Positions 15,701 through 24,362 of a DNA stretch of 64,000 bases are shown here, one piece after another. The position numbers and the translations under genes are program-made. Under the pieces are notes generated by a model. The model had not been told where the DNA came from and searched no databases. It was given only the letters and a program-made list of their open reading frames with translations. Every line of letters begins with the position of its first letter. Within the stretch, counting starts at the first letter, position 1. Origin of the DNA: Pseudomonadota bacterium (GTDB taxonomy: Bacteria > Pseudomonadota > Gammaproteobacteria > Eutrophobiales > Eutrophobiaceae); NCBI GenBank assembly GCA_013112535.1, contig JABFGI010000003.1:82895-146894 (forward strand), read 5' to 3'.

Positions 15701-16198
15701 TTACTCTTTGTTCGCTTTAACTATTTGCCTCGCGAACCGTTTTATCTGTGCATCGTATAGTGCGAGTTCGCCACCGGTTTTGATTGCCATTAATGCAATT
15801 CGTGCAAGCAACAATAGCAGCAACAAATCGACTACCCATGCAATGAAGTAGGAAATACGAAACCCGTCTTTATTCTCTTTTGCTTTTACCGCTATTTCTG
15901 TTTCTGCGCCATCTTCGTCTTCTCCTAGCAAACTGTCTCGAATTGGGACAATACTCTTATCAATATTGGAGCCGGCTTCAATCGCGGTTGCTATGCGTTC
16001 GATATTGGTTGGGTCTTTATATAGTGCCAAAGCTTCACTGAAGACTTGTATTGCTATCCACAAACCAATGAATAACAACATTAATCCGCACAGGCGAACG
16101 ACAATACTGAAAATATCTTTACTGGTTTCGTTTAGTGATGACATAGCTGGTTGGCTTGTTTTAGCCTCTTCCTCATTATTATTATCAAATTTATACAT
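15701..16198 (-). CDS. Membrane protein with two transmembrane helices, unknown function
   Basis: The 165-residue protein has two hydrophobic helices: IVVRLCGLMLLFIGLWIAI near residue 35 and AWVVDLLLLLLLARIALMAI near 125. Between them is a charged loop of about 70 residues. The frame opens at 16213, but ATG 16198 has AAGGCGG about 6 nt upstream and is preferred. No enzyme motif is visible. It heads the leftward unit of envelope proteins and is divergent from dppB. Confidence 0.6.
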   Translation of the reverse strand: MYKFDNNNEEEAKTSQPAMSSLNETSKDIFSIVVRLCGLMLLFIGLWIAIQVFSEALALYKDPTNIERIATAIEAGSNIDKSIVPIRDSLLGEDEDGAETEIAVKAKENKDGFRISYFIAWVVDLLLLLLLARIALMAIKTGGELALYDAQIKRFARQIVKANKE

Positions 16199-16307
16199 AA
16201 ATACCGCCTTCAAGCATCGTCAGTATATCCATAACTGTTATTATTATTGTAGCCTGATATTTTGAATACATGAACCAGGTCTGAAAATTAATGAAAAAAA
16301 TAATACT

Positions 16308-17231
16308 GTGTTTTTAAATTATTTAATAAAACGTTTGTTTAGTGCGGCTTTCGTTCTGTTGGGCATAACAACACTTGTCTTTTTATTGATACATCTTGTA
16401 CCGGGCGATCCGGTTGAAGTCATGCTGGGAGAAACAGCACGATCTGCAGACAGAGAAGCATTGCGCCAGGCTTTAGGACTGGATTTACCTGTATTACAGC
16501 AATGGTGGCAATATTTAATGGGGATTGCTCATTTCGATTTAGGTGAGTCATTGCATTCCAAACGTGCTGTAAGTCAGCTTTTAATCGAACGACTTCCAGC
16601 AACAGCAATTTTGAGTATTGCCAGTATGTTGATTGCAATAATTATTGCTTTACCTTTGGGAATAATGGCTGCTGTTTATAAAGATTCCATCTGGGATCGT
16701 CTGGCGATGATGACAGCAATGCTAGGCGTGTCTATTCCTAATTTTGTTATGGGTCCATTATTAATTTTAATTTTTGCCTTGTGGTTGGGTTGGTTTCCGG
16801 TTAGTGGCAAAGAAGGTTTTGCGTCATTAATTCTGCCTGCTTTAACTTTGGGCACTGCATTAGCTGCAATTCTTTCACGTATGGTACGAGCTTCAATGTT
16901 GGAGGTGTTACAGGAAGATTATATACGTGCAGCGCGTGCCAGAGGTTTAACCGAGTGTCATGTCCTGGGTTTGCATGCCTTACGTAATGCGGCATTACCG
17001 GTGATTACGATTCTGGGAATGCAGTTTGGTGCGTTACTAGCCGGTGCCGTTATTACGGAAACCATTTTTGCCTGGCCGGGAATTGGTCAATTAATGATCG
17101 AGTCAATTCAAAAACGGGATTATCCCATTGTGCAAGCGTGTGTGTTATTGATTAGTTTTACTTATGTGTTGGTTAATTTGTTGACAGATATCCTGTATAC
17201 CACGCTTGATCCAAGAGTAAAGCTTGATTAA
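16308..17231 (+). CDS. dppB: Peptide ABC transporter permease, DppB type
   Basis: A 307-residue inner-membrane permease with about six helices. The N-terminus (LIKRLFSAAFVLLGITTLVF) and the VPGDPVEVMLGE motif are typical of DppB/OppB. The cytoplasmic EAA loop, which contacts the ATPase, is EDYIRAARARGLTECHVLGLHALRNAALP near 205-230. The start is GTG at 16308 with no strong ribosome site. It overlaps dppC by one base (TAATG). No ATPase or binding-protein gene is adjacent, but a suitable binding lipoprotein is at 4102-5580. Confidence 0.88.
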   Translation: MFLNYLIKRLFSAAFVLLGITTLVFLLIHLVPGDPVEVMLGETARSADREALRQALGLDLPVLQQWWQYLMGIAHFDLGESLHSKRAVSQLLIERLPATAILSIASMLIAIIIALPLGIMAAVYKDSIWDRLAMMTAMLGVSIPNFVMGPLLILIFALWLGWFPVSGKEGFASLILPALTLGTALAAILSRMVRASMLEVLQEDYIRAARARGLTECHVLGLHALRNAALPVITILGMQFGALLAGAVITETIFAWPGIGQLMIESIQKRDYPIVQACVLLISFTYVLVNLLTDILYTTLDPRVKLD

Positions 17232-18037
17232 TGAAAGCCTGTTACAACATTTCTATGTTTATATTATTAGCATGGTTAGTATTAGCCGTTTTTGCTCCGG
17301 TATTACCGCTACATCCTGATCAAATCTTTTTAGACAAAATATTGTTGTCTCCAGATTGGCAGCAATGGTTGGGTTATGATGATCTGGGTCGTTCGATCAG
17401 TGCACGTTTAATTATGGGCGCACGCACGTCTTTAACTGTTGCGATTATTGTGGTCGCCATTTCTTTTTTTCTGGGCACATTTTTAGGTTTAATGGGTGCA
17501 TGGTTAGGCGGCTTTTGGGATAAATGTTTAATTATTATTGTTGATTTGTTCATTGCTTTCCCCGGAATATTGTTGGCAATTGCATTAGCAGGATTGCTGG
17601 GGCCGGGTTTAATAAACGCAGTCATTGCTCTGTCGATTGTCAGTTGGGTTGGCTTTGCGCGTTTGGCGCGAGTTCAAACATTAACGATAAAGAATCGTGA
17701 TCATGTCAATGCGGCACAAGCACTAGGTACACCGAATTTTCTTATTGCGATAAAACATATTCTACCTTTAATTATGGCACCATTAATTATCGAAGCGACT
17801 TTCGCTTTTGCCGGTGTTGTCATTGCTGAAGCCGGTTTATCGTTTCTGGGTTTAGGGGTGCAACCACCAGATGCTTCGTGGGGCAGTATGATTCGTGATG
17901 GCACACGTTATATGTTAATTGCACCGCATATGGTATTAGCCCCGGGTTTTGCTATTCTGTCTTTGGTACTATGTATTAATTTATTAGGTGATACGTTGAG
18001 AGACAAAATGGATATCAGGGAACAACCAACAGCGTGA
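17231..18037 (+). CDS. dppC: Peptide ABC transporter permease, DppC type
   Basis: The second permease subunit, 268 residues, with about six helices. Family features include HPDQIFLDKILLSPDWQQWLGYDDLGRS before the second helix and an EAA loop with DHVNAAQALGTPNFLIAIKHILP near 155-178. Near the C-terminus is the GLSFLGLGVQPPDASWGSMI signature of DppC. It is coupled to dppB by TAATG and to nagZ by a 4-nt GTGA overlap. The two permeases should form one heterodimer for peptide import, possibly of cell-wall peptides given nagZ. Confidence 0.88.
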   Translation: MKACYNISMFILLAWLVLAVFAPVLPLHPDQIFLDKILLSPDWQQWLGYDDLGRSISARLIMGARTSLTVAIIVVAISFFLGTFLGLMGAWLGGFWDKCLIIIVDLFIAFPGILLAIALAGLLGPGLINAVIALSIVSWVGFARLARVQTLTIKNRDHVNAAQALGTPNFLIAIKHILPLIMAPLIIEATFAFAGVVIAEAGLSFLGLGVQPPDASWGSMIRDGTRYMLIAPHMVLAPGFAILSLVLCINLLGDTLRDKMDIREQPTA

Positions 18038-19101
18038 ACATTCGTAAAATGTCATTAGGTCCTGTTATGTGTGACCTGCGCGGCTTGCAATTGGAAGATG
18101 ATGAATGCGAGATGCTATGTCATCCGTATGTTGGTGGTGTTATTTTATTCACGCGTAATTTTGAATCGACCGAACAGATAGCTGAACTGACAAAATCGAT
18201 TCATGAATTGCGTCAGCCGCGTTTGCTTATTGCCGTTGATCATGAAGGTGGACGTGTTCAACGATTTCGTGAAGGTTTCAGTCGTTTGCCAGCCTGTGCT
18301 TTATTTAGTGAATGCGGCACTATTAATCATGCAGAACCATTAGTTCAACAAGCCGGATGGTTAATGGCAGCAGAATTATTAGCAGTCGGTGTTGATCTAA
18401 GTTTTGCACCGGTACTCGATGTTGGTGGAACAATCAGTCAGGTAATTGGTGATCGCGCGTTTCATACCAGACCCGAAAATGTCTCTCGATTGGCTCGCGC
18501 TTATATGAAAGGCATGAAAGAAGCCGGTATGGCAGCAGTTGGTAAACACTTTCCTGGTCATGGTTCTGTCGTTGAAGATTCACATGTGGCAATTCCATAC
18601 GATAAACGTTCCTTTGCCGATATTAAAATGCATGATTTGATTCCGTTTGAACGAATGATTCATGCGGGCTTACCTGCCTTAATGCCGGCACATGTCATTT
18701 ATTCTGAAGTCGATAAGCATCCTGCCGGTTTTTCAGAATTCTGGTTAAAGAAAATATTAAGACAAGAACTGGAATTTCAAGGGACTATCTTTAGTGATGA
18801 CTTGAGTATGGCAGGAGCAGAAATAATGGGCTCTTATCCTGAGCGTGCCGAAGCGGCGCTCAATGCCGGTTGTGATATGGTTTTAGCTTGCAATAATCAG
18901 CAAGGTGCGATTGAAATACTGGATAAAGCCAGTATCCCTGATAGTGTTGAATTACAATCGCGTTTGATAAGAATGCATGGTCATTTTGAAACTTCGTTGG
19001 CTGAATTAAAACAAACTGATTTATGGAAACAACGTTCTGATGTTATTACGCATATTGAAAGAGAACCGGAACTGGATTTAGGTGATGATGCAATTAATTA
19101 G
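18034..19101 (+). CDS. nagZ: Beta-N-acetylhexosaminidase NagZ, family 3 glycosidase
   Basis: NagZ removes N-acetylglucosamine from muropeptide fragments in the cytoplasm during cell-wall recycling. The 355-residue protein has VDHEGGRVQRFREGF near 70, the substrate loop KHFPGHGSV near 170 with its catalytic histidine nearby, and the nucleophile aspartate in SDDLSMAG near 253. The start is GTG within GTGA, overlapping dppC. Coupling to peptide permeases suggests muropeptide salvage. Length and motifs are normal for the family. Confidence 0.92.
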   Translation: MNIRKMSLGPVMCDLRGLQLEDDECEMLCHPYVGGVILFTRNFESTEQIAELTKSIHELRQPRLLIAVDHEGGRVQRFREGFSRLPACALFSECGTINHAEPLVQQAGWLMAAELLAVGVDLSFAPVLDVGGTISQVIGDRAFHTRPENVSRLARAYMKGMKEAGMAAVGKHFPGHGSVVEDSHVAIPYDKRSFADIKMHDLIPFERMIHAGLPALMPAHVIYSEVDKHPAGFSEFWLKKILRQELEFQGTIFSDDLSMAGAEIMGSYPERAEAALNAGCDMVLACNNQQGAIEILDKASIPDSVELQSRLIRMHGHFETSLAELKQTDLWKQRSDVITHIEREPELDLGDDAIN

Positions 19102-20044
19102 AAAGATAACGTACATTTTATTATTGAACTTGTTTTCAATAACAGGTCTTCAAGCTAAAGATGTCCAGGAAAACCATGTCAGCTCTAAAGCGTTAATTTC
19201 ATCACAATGCGAAGCTCTGGAGGAGTCAAATTCTCCAGTAGAAGAAGTCAAACATTCACAAGGCTTACTCTGGAAAGTCAGTAAAGAGGGAAATGAAAGC
19301 AATTATTTGTTTGGCACTATTCATGTTTCTGATACTGAAGTGACAACTTTACCTGAAGCTGTTGATAATGCTTTACTCAATTCCGAACGATTTGTAATGG
19401 AAGCCCTGCCAGATATGGAACAATTGATGTTGTTTTCACAGTCAATGTTTTTTAATGATGGGAACTTATTATCAAGTCTGGTAGATACGGCAATATATGA
19501 AAAAACAAAACAAATATTAGCATCATATCAATTGGGTTCTGAAGCTGTTTCAGTAATGAAACCCTGGGCAGCGTTCCTGATCATGAACTACCCGCCTGAT
19601 AAAGGCGAACCTTTAGACATGGTATTATTATCAATTGCTCAGCAAAATGGTGCTGAAGTTGCAGGCCTGGAATCCTTAAAAGAGCAGGGTGATATCTTTA
19701 GTGATCTCAATATAGAAGAGCAGGTCAGATTATTAACCGATACGGTTTGCCATTATGATTTGGTTGAACAGGATTTCGAAGTAATGAAATCATTTTATTT
19801 GAAGCGTGATTTAGGTGGTTTATATAATTATGTACAACGGTATTCAGTCAGTGATAAACCGGTATATCAAAAATTAATGAAGAAATTAATTCAGGATCGA
19901 AATAATATAATGGTTAATCGTATGCAAACGATGCTCGAGAAAGGCAATTCGTTCATTGCTATCGGTGCTATGCATCTTGCTGGCAAAGAGGGTGTGTTGG
20001 CATTATTGGAAAAGCAGGGTTATAGCGTTTCGGCGGTATATTAA
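19085..20044 (+). CDS. TraB/GumN family protein, exported
   Basis: The GTG at 19082 and ATG at 19085 and 19088 are all in frame and lie inside the end of nagZ. A signal peptide precedes the mature part, which carries the TraB/GumN motifs YLFGTIHVSD near residue 75 and IGAMHLAGKEGV near the C-terminus. The paired histidines of these GTIH and GAMH motifs are thought to bind a metal in a protease-like fold (Tiki/TraB superfamily). Substrate is unknown. The overlap with nagZ makes it part of the dppBC-nagZ unit and hints at an envelope role. Confidence 0.8.
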   Translation: MMQLIRKITYILLLNLFSITGLQAKDVQENHVSSKALISSQCEALEESNSPVEEVKHSQGLLWKVSKEGNESNYLFGTIHVSDTEVTTLPEAVDNALLNSERFVMEALPDMEQLMLFSQSMFFNDGNLLSSLVDTAIYEKTKQILASYQLGSEAVSVMKPWAAFLIMNYPPDKGEPLDMVLLSIAQQNGAEVAGLESLKEQGDIFSDLNIEEQVRLLTDTVCHYDLVEQDFEVMKSFYLKRDLGGLYNYVQRYSVSDKPVYQKLMKKLIQDRNNIMVNRMQTMLEKGNSFIAIGAMHLAGKEGVLALLEKQGYSVSAVY

Positions 20045-20077
20045 AAACGATCAAGAAATTTATTAAAGGGTAAGTTG

Positions 20078-21172
20078 ATGGATTTTTCAGAATTATTGAA
20101 AACGATGGAGTCTTTTCTTAAACAGGAAAACTGGATAGTCCAGGTTTTTATCGTTGTCTTTTTAACGGCGTTTATTAACTGGATACAAAAACGAATTATA
20201 GCAAAACTGATTAACAGGTTAAAACGATCCTGGACCAATTGGGATCATGCTTTTTTCATTGCGGTAGAAAAGCCATTAACACTGTTAATTTGGATACTGG
20301 GTTTAACCTTTGCTGCCGATATTGTAAAGAAGCAAACTGATGCGGCTATTTTTGGCGCAATTGAACCGATTCGTGAAGTGGGTGTCATCGTTATTATCGT
20401 CTGGTTCCTGGTGCGTTTTATATCTAAAGCAGAGACCATCATCCTTAAAAAGAAAAAGAAGCAAGGTGAGGAGTTTGATGAAACAACTGCCGATGCGATT
20501 GCAAAACTATTGCGTGTCTCTGTCATTATTACTGGCTCATTGGTTATTTTACAAACGCTGGGTTACAGTATTTCCGGTGTATTAGCGTTTGGCGGTATCG
20601 GTGGTATTGCAATCGGTTTTGCTGCACGTGACTTACTAGCCAATTTCTTTGGTGGTCTGACCATTTACATGGATCGTCCGTTTGATGTCGGTGACTGGAT
20701 ACGATCGCCGGATAGAGAAATTGAAGGTTCGGTAGAAAAAATTGGTTGGCGTTTAACAACCATACGTACGTTTGATAAGCGACCGTTATATATTCCAAAT
20801 TCTATCTTTACGACGATTGCTGTTGAAAATCCTGCGCGCATGACGAATCGGCGTATAAAAGAAACCATTGGTATTCGTTATGATGATGCAGGCAAAATGC
20901 GAGATATCATTGCTGATGTGAAAGAAATGTTGAAGCAGCATGAAGATATTGATACCAATCAGACACTAATTGTTAATTTTAATGAGTTTGCCGCGTCTTC
21001 ACTTAACTTCTTTATTTATACATTCACTAAAACGGTGAACTGGATTGAGTTTCATGAAGTAAAACAAGACGTGATGTTGAAGATTATCGATATTATTGAA
21101 GCGCATGGTGCCGAGTGTGCTTTCCCAACATCAACCTTGCATATTCCGGAAGAGATCAAGGTTTCCAGGTAG
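20078..21172 (+). CDS. Mechanosensitive ion channel, MscS family
   Basis: A TTG at 20075 is in frame, but ATG 20078 fits AAGGG at 20066-20070 better. The 364-residue protein has several N-terminal helices. The pore helix TM3 region is IGGIAIGFAARDLLANFFGG near 190, followed by the MscS beta domain (MDRPFDVGDWI). A C-terminal alpha/beta domain completes the fold. Such channels release solutes upon hypo-osmotic shock. Length is intermediate between MscS and the larger MscK types. Confidence 0.88.
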   Translation: MDFSELLKTMESFLKQENWIVQVFIVVFLTAFINWIQKRIIAKLINRLKRSWTNWDHAFFIAVEKPLTLLIWILGLTFAADIVKKQTDAAIFGAIEPIREVGVIVIIVWFLVRFISKAETIILKKKKKQGEEFDETTADAIAKLLRVSVIITGSLVILQTLGYSISGVLAFGGIGGIAIGFAARDLLANFFGGLTIYMDRPFDVGDWIRSPDREIEGSVEKIGWRLTTIRTFDKRPLYIPNSIFTTIAVENPARMTNRRIKETIGIRYDDAGKMRDIIADVKEMLKQHEDIDTNQTLIVNFNEFAASSLNFFIYTFTKTVNWIEFHEVKQDVMLKIIDIIEAHGAECAFPTSTLHIPEEIKVSR

Positions 21173-21234
21173 TTTAGTTATAAATATTTTCTTCTGTGCA
21201 TTGCCTTATGTGATATAGCTTGTAATCTACACAG

Positions 21235-22065
21235 ATGGAACAGCAATTTACAAAAATGCATGGTATCGGCAACGATTTTGTTGTTTTCGATACTTTCTCA
21301 AAGCCACTGACATTGTCCCGGGAACAAATCAGGCATATAGCCGATCGCCAGTTCGGTATTGGTTGTGATCAGGTTTTGTTATTAGAGCCGCCGCAGGGGA
21401 ATGATGCTGACGTTCGTTATCGTATTTTTAATGCAGACGGTGGTGAAGTGATGCAGTGTGGCAATGGTGCTCGATGTGCCGCTGTCTATTTAAAAGATAA
21501 AGGCCTTGTTACGAAAAGTGAGATCGTTGCCGAAACCGGTGCCGGTCAGTTAATTTTAAAAATTAATGAAGATGGCCGTGTCACCGTCAATATGGGTGTG
21601 CCTCAATTTGAACCTGCCGAGATCCCGATGCAAGCAGATGAGTATTCAGAGCAATATACTCTTATTCTTGGAGAAGAGGAGGTCACGTTTGGTGCCGTCT
21701 CGATGAGCAACCCGCATGCCGTTATTATTGTCGATAATGTTGATATAGCGCCGGTTGATATTATTGGCCCTGCTATGCAATCAAGTGAGTTATTTCCGGA
21801 GAGTGTTAATGTCGGTTTTATACAAATACTCAATAATGAAGCGTTTAAATTGCGTGTTTATGAACGTGGCTCGGGTGAAACGCTGGCTTGTGGCAGTGGC
21901 GCCTGCGCAGCGATGGTTATCGCTTGCCAGCAGGGGTACTTGGAAGGGACAATAGACGCAGAATTGCGCGGCGGTAATTTAAACATATGTTGGGCAGGAG
22001 AAGGAGAACCGGTCTTTATGACAGGGCCGGCGACAACCGTATTTGAGGGGAAAGTTAAACTATGA
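21235..22065 (+). CDS. dapF: Diaminopimelate epimerase
   Basis: DapF converts LL- to meso-diaminopimelate for lysine and peptidoglycan synthesis. The 276-residue protein has the start motif FTKMHGIGNDFVV. The two catalytic cysteines lie in MQCGNGARC near 75 and ACGSGACAA near 219, separated as in other DapF proteins. The gene overlaps the DUF484 gene by 4 nt (ATGA), matching the dapF-DUF484-xerC order common in Gammaproteobacteria. Confidence 0.95.
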   Translation: MEQQFTKMHGIGNDFVVFDTFSKPLTLSREQIRHIADRQFGIGCDQVLLLEPPQGNDADVRYRIFNADGGEVMQCGNGARCAAVYLKDKGLVTKSEIVAETGAGQLILKINEDGRVTVNMGVPQFEPAEIPMQADEYSEQYTLILGEEEVTFGAVSMSNPHAVIIVDNVDIAPVDIIGPAMQSSELFPESVNVGFIQILNNEAFKLRVYERGSGETLACGSGACAAMVIACQQGYLEGTIDAELRGGNLNICWAGEGEPVFMTGPATTVFEGKVKL

Positions 22066-22769
22066 GTGTACAGGAAGAAAAAAACCTGGAATCAAACACT
22101 GTTACGGAAGATATGGTTTCCGATTATTTAAAAAATAATCTGGATTTTTTTGAAAAACGCCCGGATGTTCTTGCTGAAATAAATATTCCACATAATCATG
22201 GCAGTGCGGTTTCATTAGTCGAAAGACAGGTTGCTGTATTACGTGAACAAAACGAACAATCACGAAAACGATTACATGAATTAATCGAAATAGCTCGACA
22301 AAATGAAGAGCTTGCCAGACGTATGCATCAATTAGCACTAACCTTGATGGACGCGGATGATCCAAAAGATATATTTAATACCTTGTATGAAAATTTGAAG
22401 AAAAATTTTCGTGCTGATCGAGTTGTTGTTCGACTATTCGCAAATCCTGCATTCGTTGACAGTTTTCCTACAGATGAATTTGCCGGCAGAGAAATTACAG
22501 AACAATCTTTATTCAGAAGTATTATTGAAAAACGACTGCCATTAAGTGGACGCATGAAGCGTCAGCAACAGGTTTTTTTGTTTGGTGATGATGGTGATGA
22601 AATAGCTTCATCGGTAATGGTACCGTTGCATGGTGAAGGTTGGGGCGGAATTCTGTCTATCGGTAGTTTTGATGCTGAACGTTTTCAGGCAGGTATGGGT
22701 GTTGAATTGCTGGCGAATCTGGGTGAAGTGTTGAGTTTTATTCTTAAGCCCTGGGTAGAACAGTCCTAG
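22062..22769 (+). CDS. DUF484 family GAF-like protein
   Basis: A 235-residue cytoplasmic protein. Residues 15-60 give the DUF484 start (DYLKNNLDFFEKRPDVLAEI), followed by a coiled-coil (LVERQVAVLREQNEQ) and a GAF-like sensor domain from about 90. It is regularly found between dapF and xerC; its biochemical role is unknown. It overlaps dapF by 4 nt and precedes xerC by 9 nt. Confidence 0.9.
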   Translation: MSVQEEKNLESNTVTEDMVSDYLKNNLDFFEKRPDVLAEINIPHNHGSAVSLVERQVAVLREQNEQSRKRLHELIEIARQNEELARRMHQLALTLMDADDPKDIFNTLYENLKKNFRADRVVVRLFANPAFVDSFPTDEFAGREITEQSLFRSIIEKRLPLSGRMKRQQQVFLFGDDGDEIASSVMVPLHGEGWGGILSIGSFDAERFQAGMGVELLANLGEVLSFILKPWVEQS

Positions 22770-22778
22770 ACTTCTTTT

Positions 22779-23675
22779 ATGCTGTCTTCCGAGACCTTAT
22801 TACTGGAATCTTATGTAAAGACACTGCTCCATCTATCTGAACACACTCGTAAAGCCTACCAGCGCGATCTGGATCATATACAAAACTATTGTGATAAGCG
22901 TGACATTGCTAAATGGTCAAATCTCGATGGTCGACAGTTAAGAGGTTTTGTCGCAGAGCGCCACCGACAGGGGATTGGCGGCCGTTCATTACAACGTAAT
23001 TTATCTGCAATACGATCGTTTTATCGATATCTTTTAAAAGAAGGAAAAGTTAAGAACAATCCTGCTGAAGGTATTATTGCGCCGAAAACGCCGCGTAAAC
23101 TTCCAAAAGTATTAGATTCCGATCAAACTGCCCAGTTAGTTGAAATAAATGAAAATGACACGCTAGCTATTAGAGACAAAGCAATGCTGGAATTGATCTA
23201 TTCTTCCGGATTACGTCTGGCGGAATTAATCAGTATGAATTTAAACAGTATTGATTTTAACGATCGCATTATCACCGTGACAGGTAAAGGTAATAAAACA
23301 CGAAGTGTTCCAGTCGGCCAACATGCGATTAAAGCGATTAAGCGTTGGTTAAAAGAACGAAAAGCCATGACAAACGAATCAGAACAGGCTTTATTTATTA
23401 GTAGCCGGGGAAAACGCATCAGCCCCCGATCGGTTCAGGACCGTTTAAAGCAATGGGCGATTAAGCAAGGTTTACCCAATCATGTACACCCTCATATGTT
23501 AAGACATTCCTTTGCCAGCCATTTATTGGAATCCAGTGGTGATCTACGTGCCGTGCAGGAATTGCTCGGACATGCGGATATCAGTACCACGCAGGTCTAT
23601 ACGCATCTGGATTTTCAGCATTTGGCACAGGTTTACGACAAAACTCACCCCAGAGCACATCGTAAAAAGACATAA
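22779..23675 (+). CDS. xerC: Tyrosine recombinase XerC
   Basis: With XerD, XerC resolves chromosome dimers at dif. The 298-residue protein has an N-terminal core-binding SAM-like domain (about 1-90). The catalytic set is Arg in SGLRLAEL, His and Arg in HMLRHSFASHLL, His in LLGHADISTTQ and the nucleophile Tyr in VYTHLD. The dapF-DUF484 neighbourhood supports housekeeping XerC rather than a mobile-element integrase. No dif-like site was identified in this window. Confidence 0.93.
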   Translation: MLSSETLLLESYVKTLLHLSEHTRKAYQRDLDHIQNYCDKRDIAKWSNLDGRQLRGFVAERHRQGIGGRSLQRNLSAIRSFYRYLLKEGKVKNNPAEGIIAPKTPRKLPKVLDSDQTAQLVEINENDTLAIRDKAMLELIYSSGLRLAELISMNLNSIDFNDRIITVTGKGNKTRSVPVGQHAIKAIKRWLKERKAMTNESEQALFISSRGKRISPRSVQDRLKQWAIKQGLPNHVHPHMLRHSFASHLLESSGDLRAVQELLGHADISTTQVYTHLDFQHLAQVYDKTHPRAHRKKT

Positions 23676-23693
23676 AACCTTAGCAAAAGTCAG

Positions 23694-23719
23694 CTTGAGA
23701 TTTGGCAAAACGTCCATAT
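23694..23719 (+). promoter_or_regulatory. Probable sigma-32 (heat shock) promoter for hslVU
   Basis: CTTGAGA at 23694-23700 matches six of seven bases of the sigma-32 -35 box CTTGAAA. After 11 nt, GTCCATAT at 23712-23719 matches six of eight of the -10 consensus CCCCATNT, and the next base is A. The site is about 80 nt upstream of hslV, an operon under sigma-32 control in E. coli. Confidence 0.55.
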
Positions 23720-23800
23720 ATAAGTCAATTCCCAGCCGGTTTTACTTAAGTCTATTCGCTAGCTCAGGTACAATTCGCTTCCCTAAAAAGGAGAGAAATA

Positions 23801-24334
23801 TTGGAACAATATAGAGGTACAACGATTTTATCTGTACGACGTGACGGTCATGTTGTTATTGGTGGTGACGGGCAGGTATCACTTGGAAATACTGTCATGA
23901 AAGGCAATGCGCGTAAGGTGCGGCGTTTATATGACGAGAAAATTATCGCTGGTTTTGCTGGTGGTACAGCAGATGCATTTACTTTATTTGAACGCTTTGA
24001 AGCTAAATTGCAAAAGCATCAAGGCAATTTGATGCGTGCTGCGGTTGAATTGGCAAAAGACTGGCGTACCGACAGGATGCTACGCAAACTCGAAGCCTTG
24101 CTATGCGTTGCTGACAAATCAACATCATTAATCATTTCCGGTAATGGCGATGTGATTGAGCCGGAAAATCATATTATGGCGATTGGTTCCGGTGGCGACT
24201 ATGCAAAATCTGCTGCGCGCGCGTTATTGGAAAATACAGATTTAAGTGCACGTGAAATCGTTGAAAAAGGTTTGGGTATTGCTGCCGATATTTGTATTTA
24301 TACCAACTCAAACCTGACCATAGAAGAACTATAG
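23801..24334 (+). CDS. hslV: ATP-dependent protease subunit HslV
   Basis: HslV is the proteolytic core of the HslVU (ClpYQ) complex and forms a double hexamer. The start is TTG at 23801 with a strong AAGGAGAG at 23788-23795. The six residues before [10 protein letters not shown] should be removed so that a threonine becomes the N-terminal nucleophile. The rest is typical: [15 protein letters not shown], the [13 protein letters not shown] block, and [14 protein letters not shown]. It lies 28 nt upstream of hslU. Confidence 0.95.
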   Translation: MEQYRGTTILSVRRDGHVVIGGDGQVSLGNTVMKGNARKVRRLYDEKIIAGFAGGTADAFTLFERFEAKLQKHQGNLMRAAVELAKDWRTDRMLRKLEALLCVADKSTSLIISGNGDVIEPENHIMAIGSGGDYAKSAARALLENTDLSAREIVEKGLGIAADICIYTNSNLTIEEL

Positions 24335-24362
24335 ACAATACTAATAAACAAAAACGGAAGAC

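Noticed and set aside
22779..23675. Tyrosine recombinase as a sign of an integrated element
   Set aside because: Its dapF-DUF484 neighbourhood and length identify it as chromosomal XerC; no att sites or phage genes are nearby.
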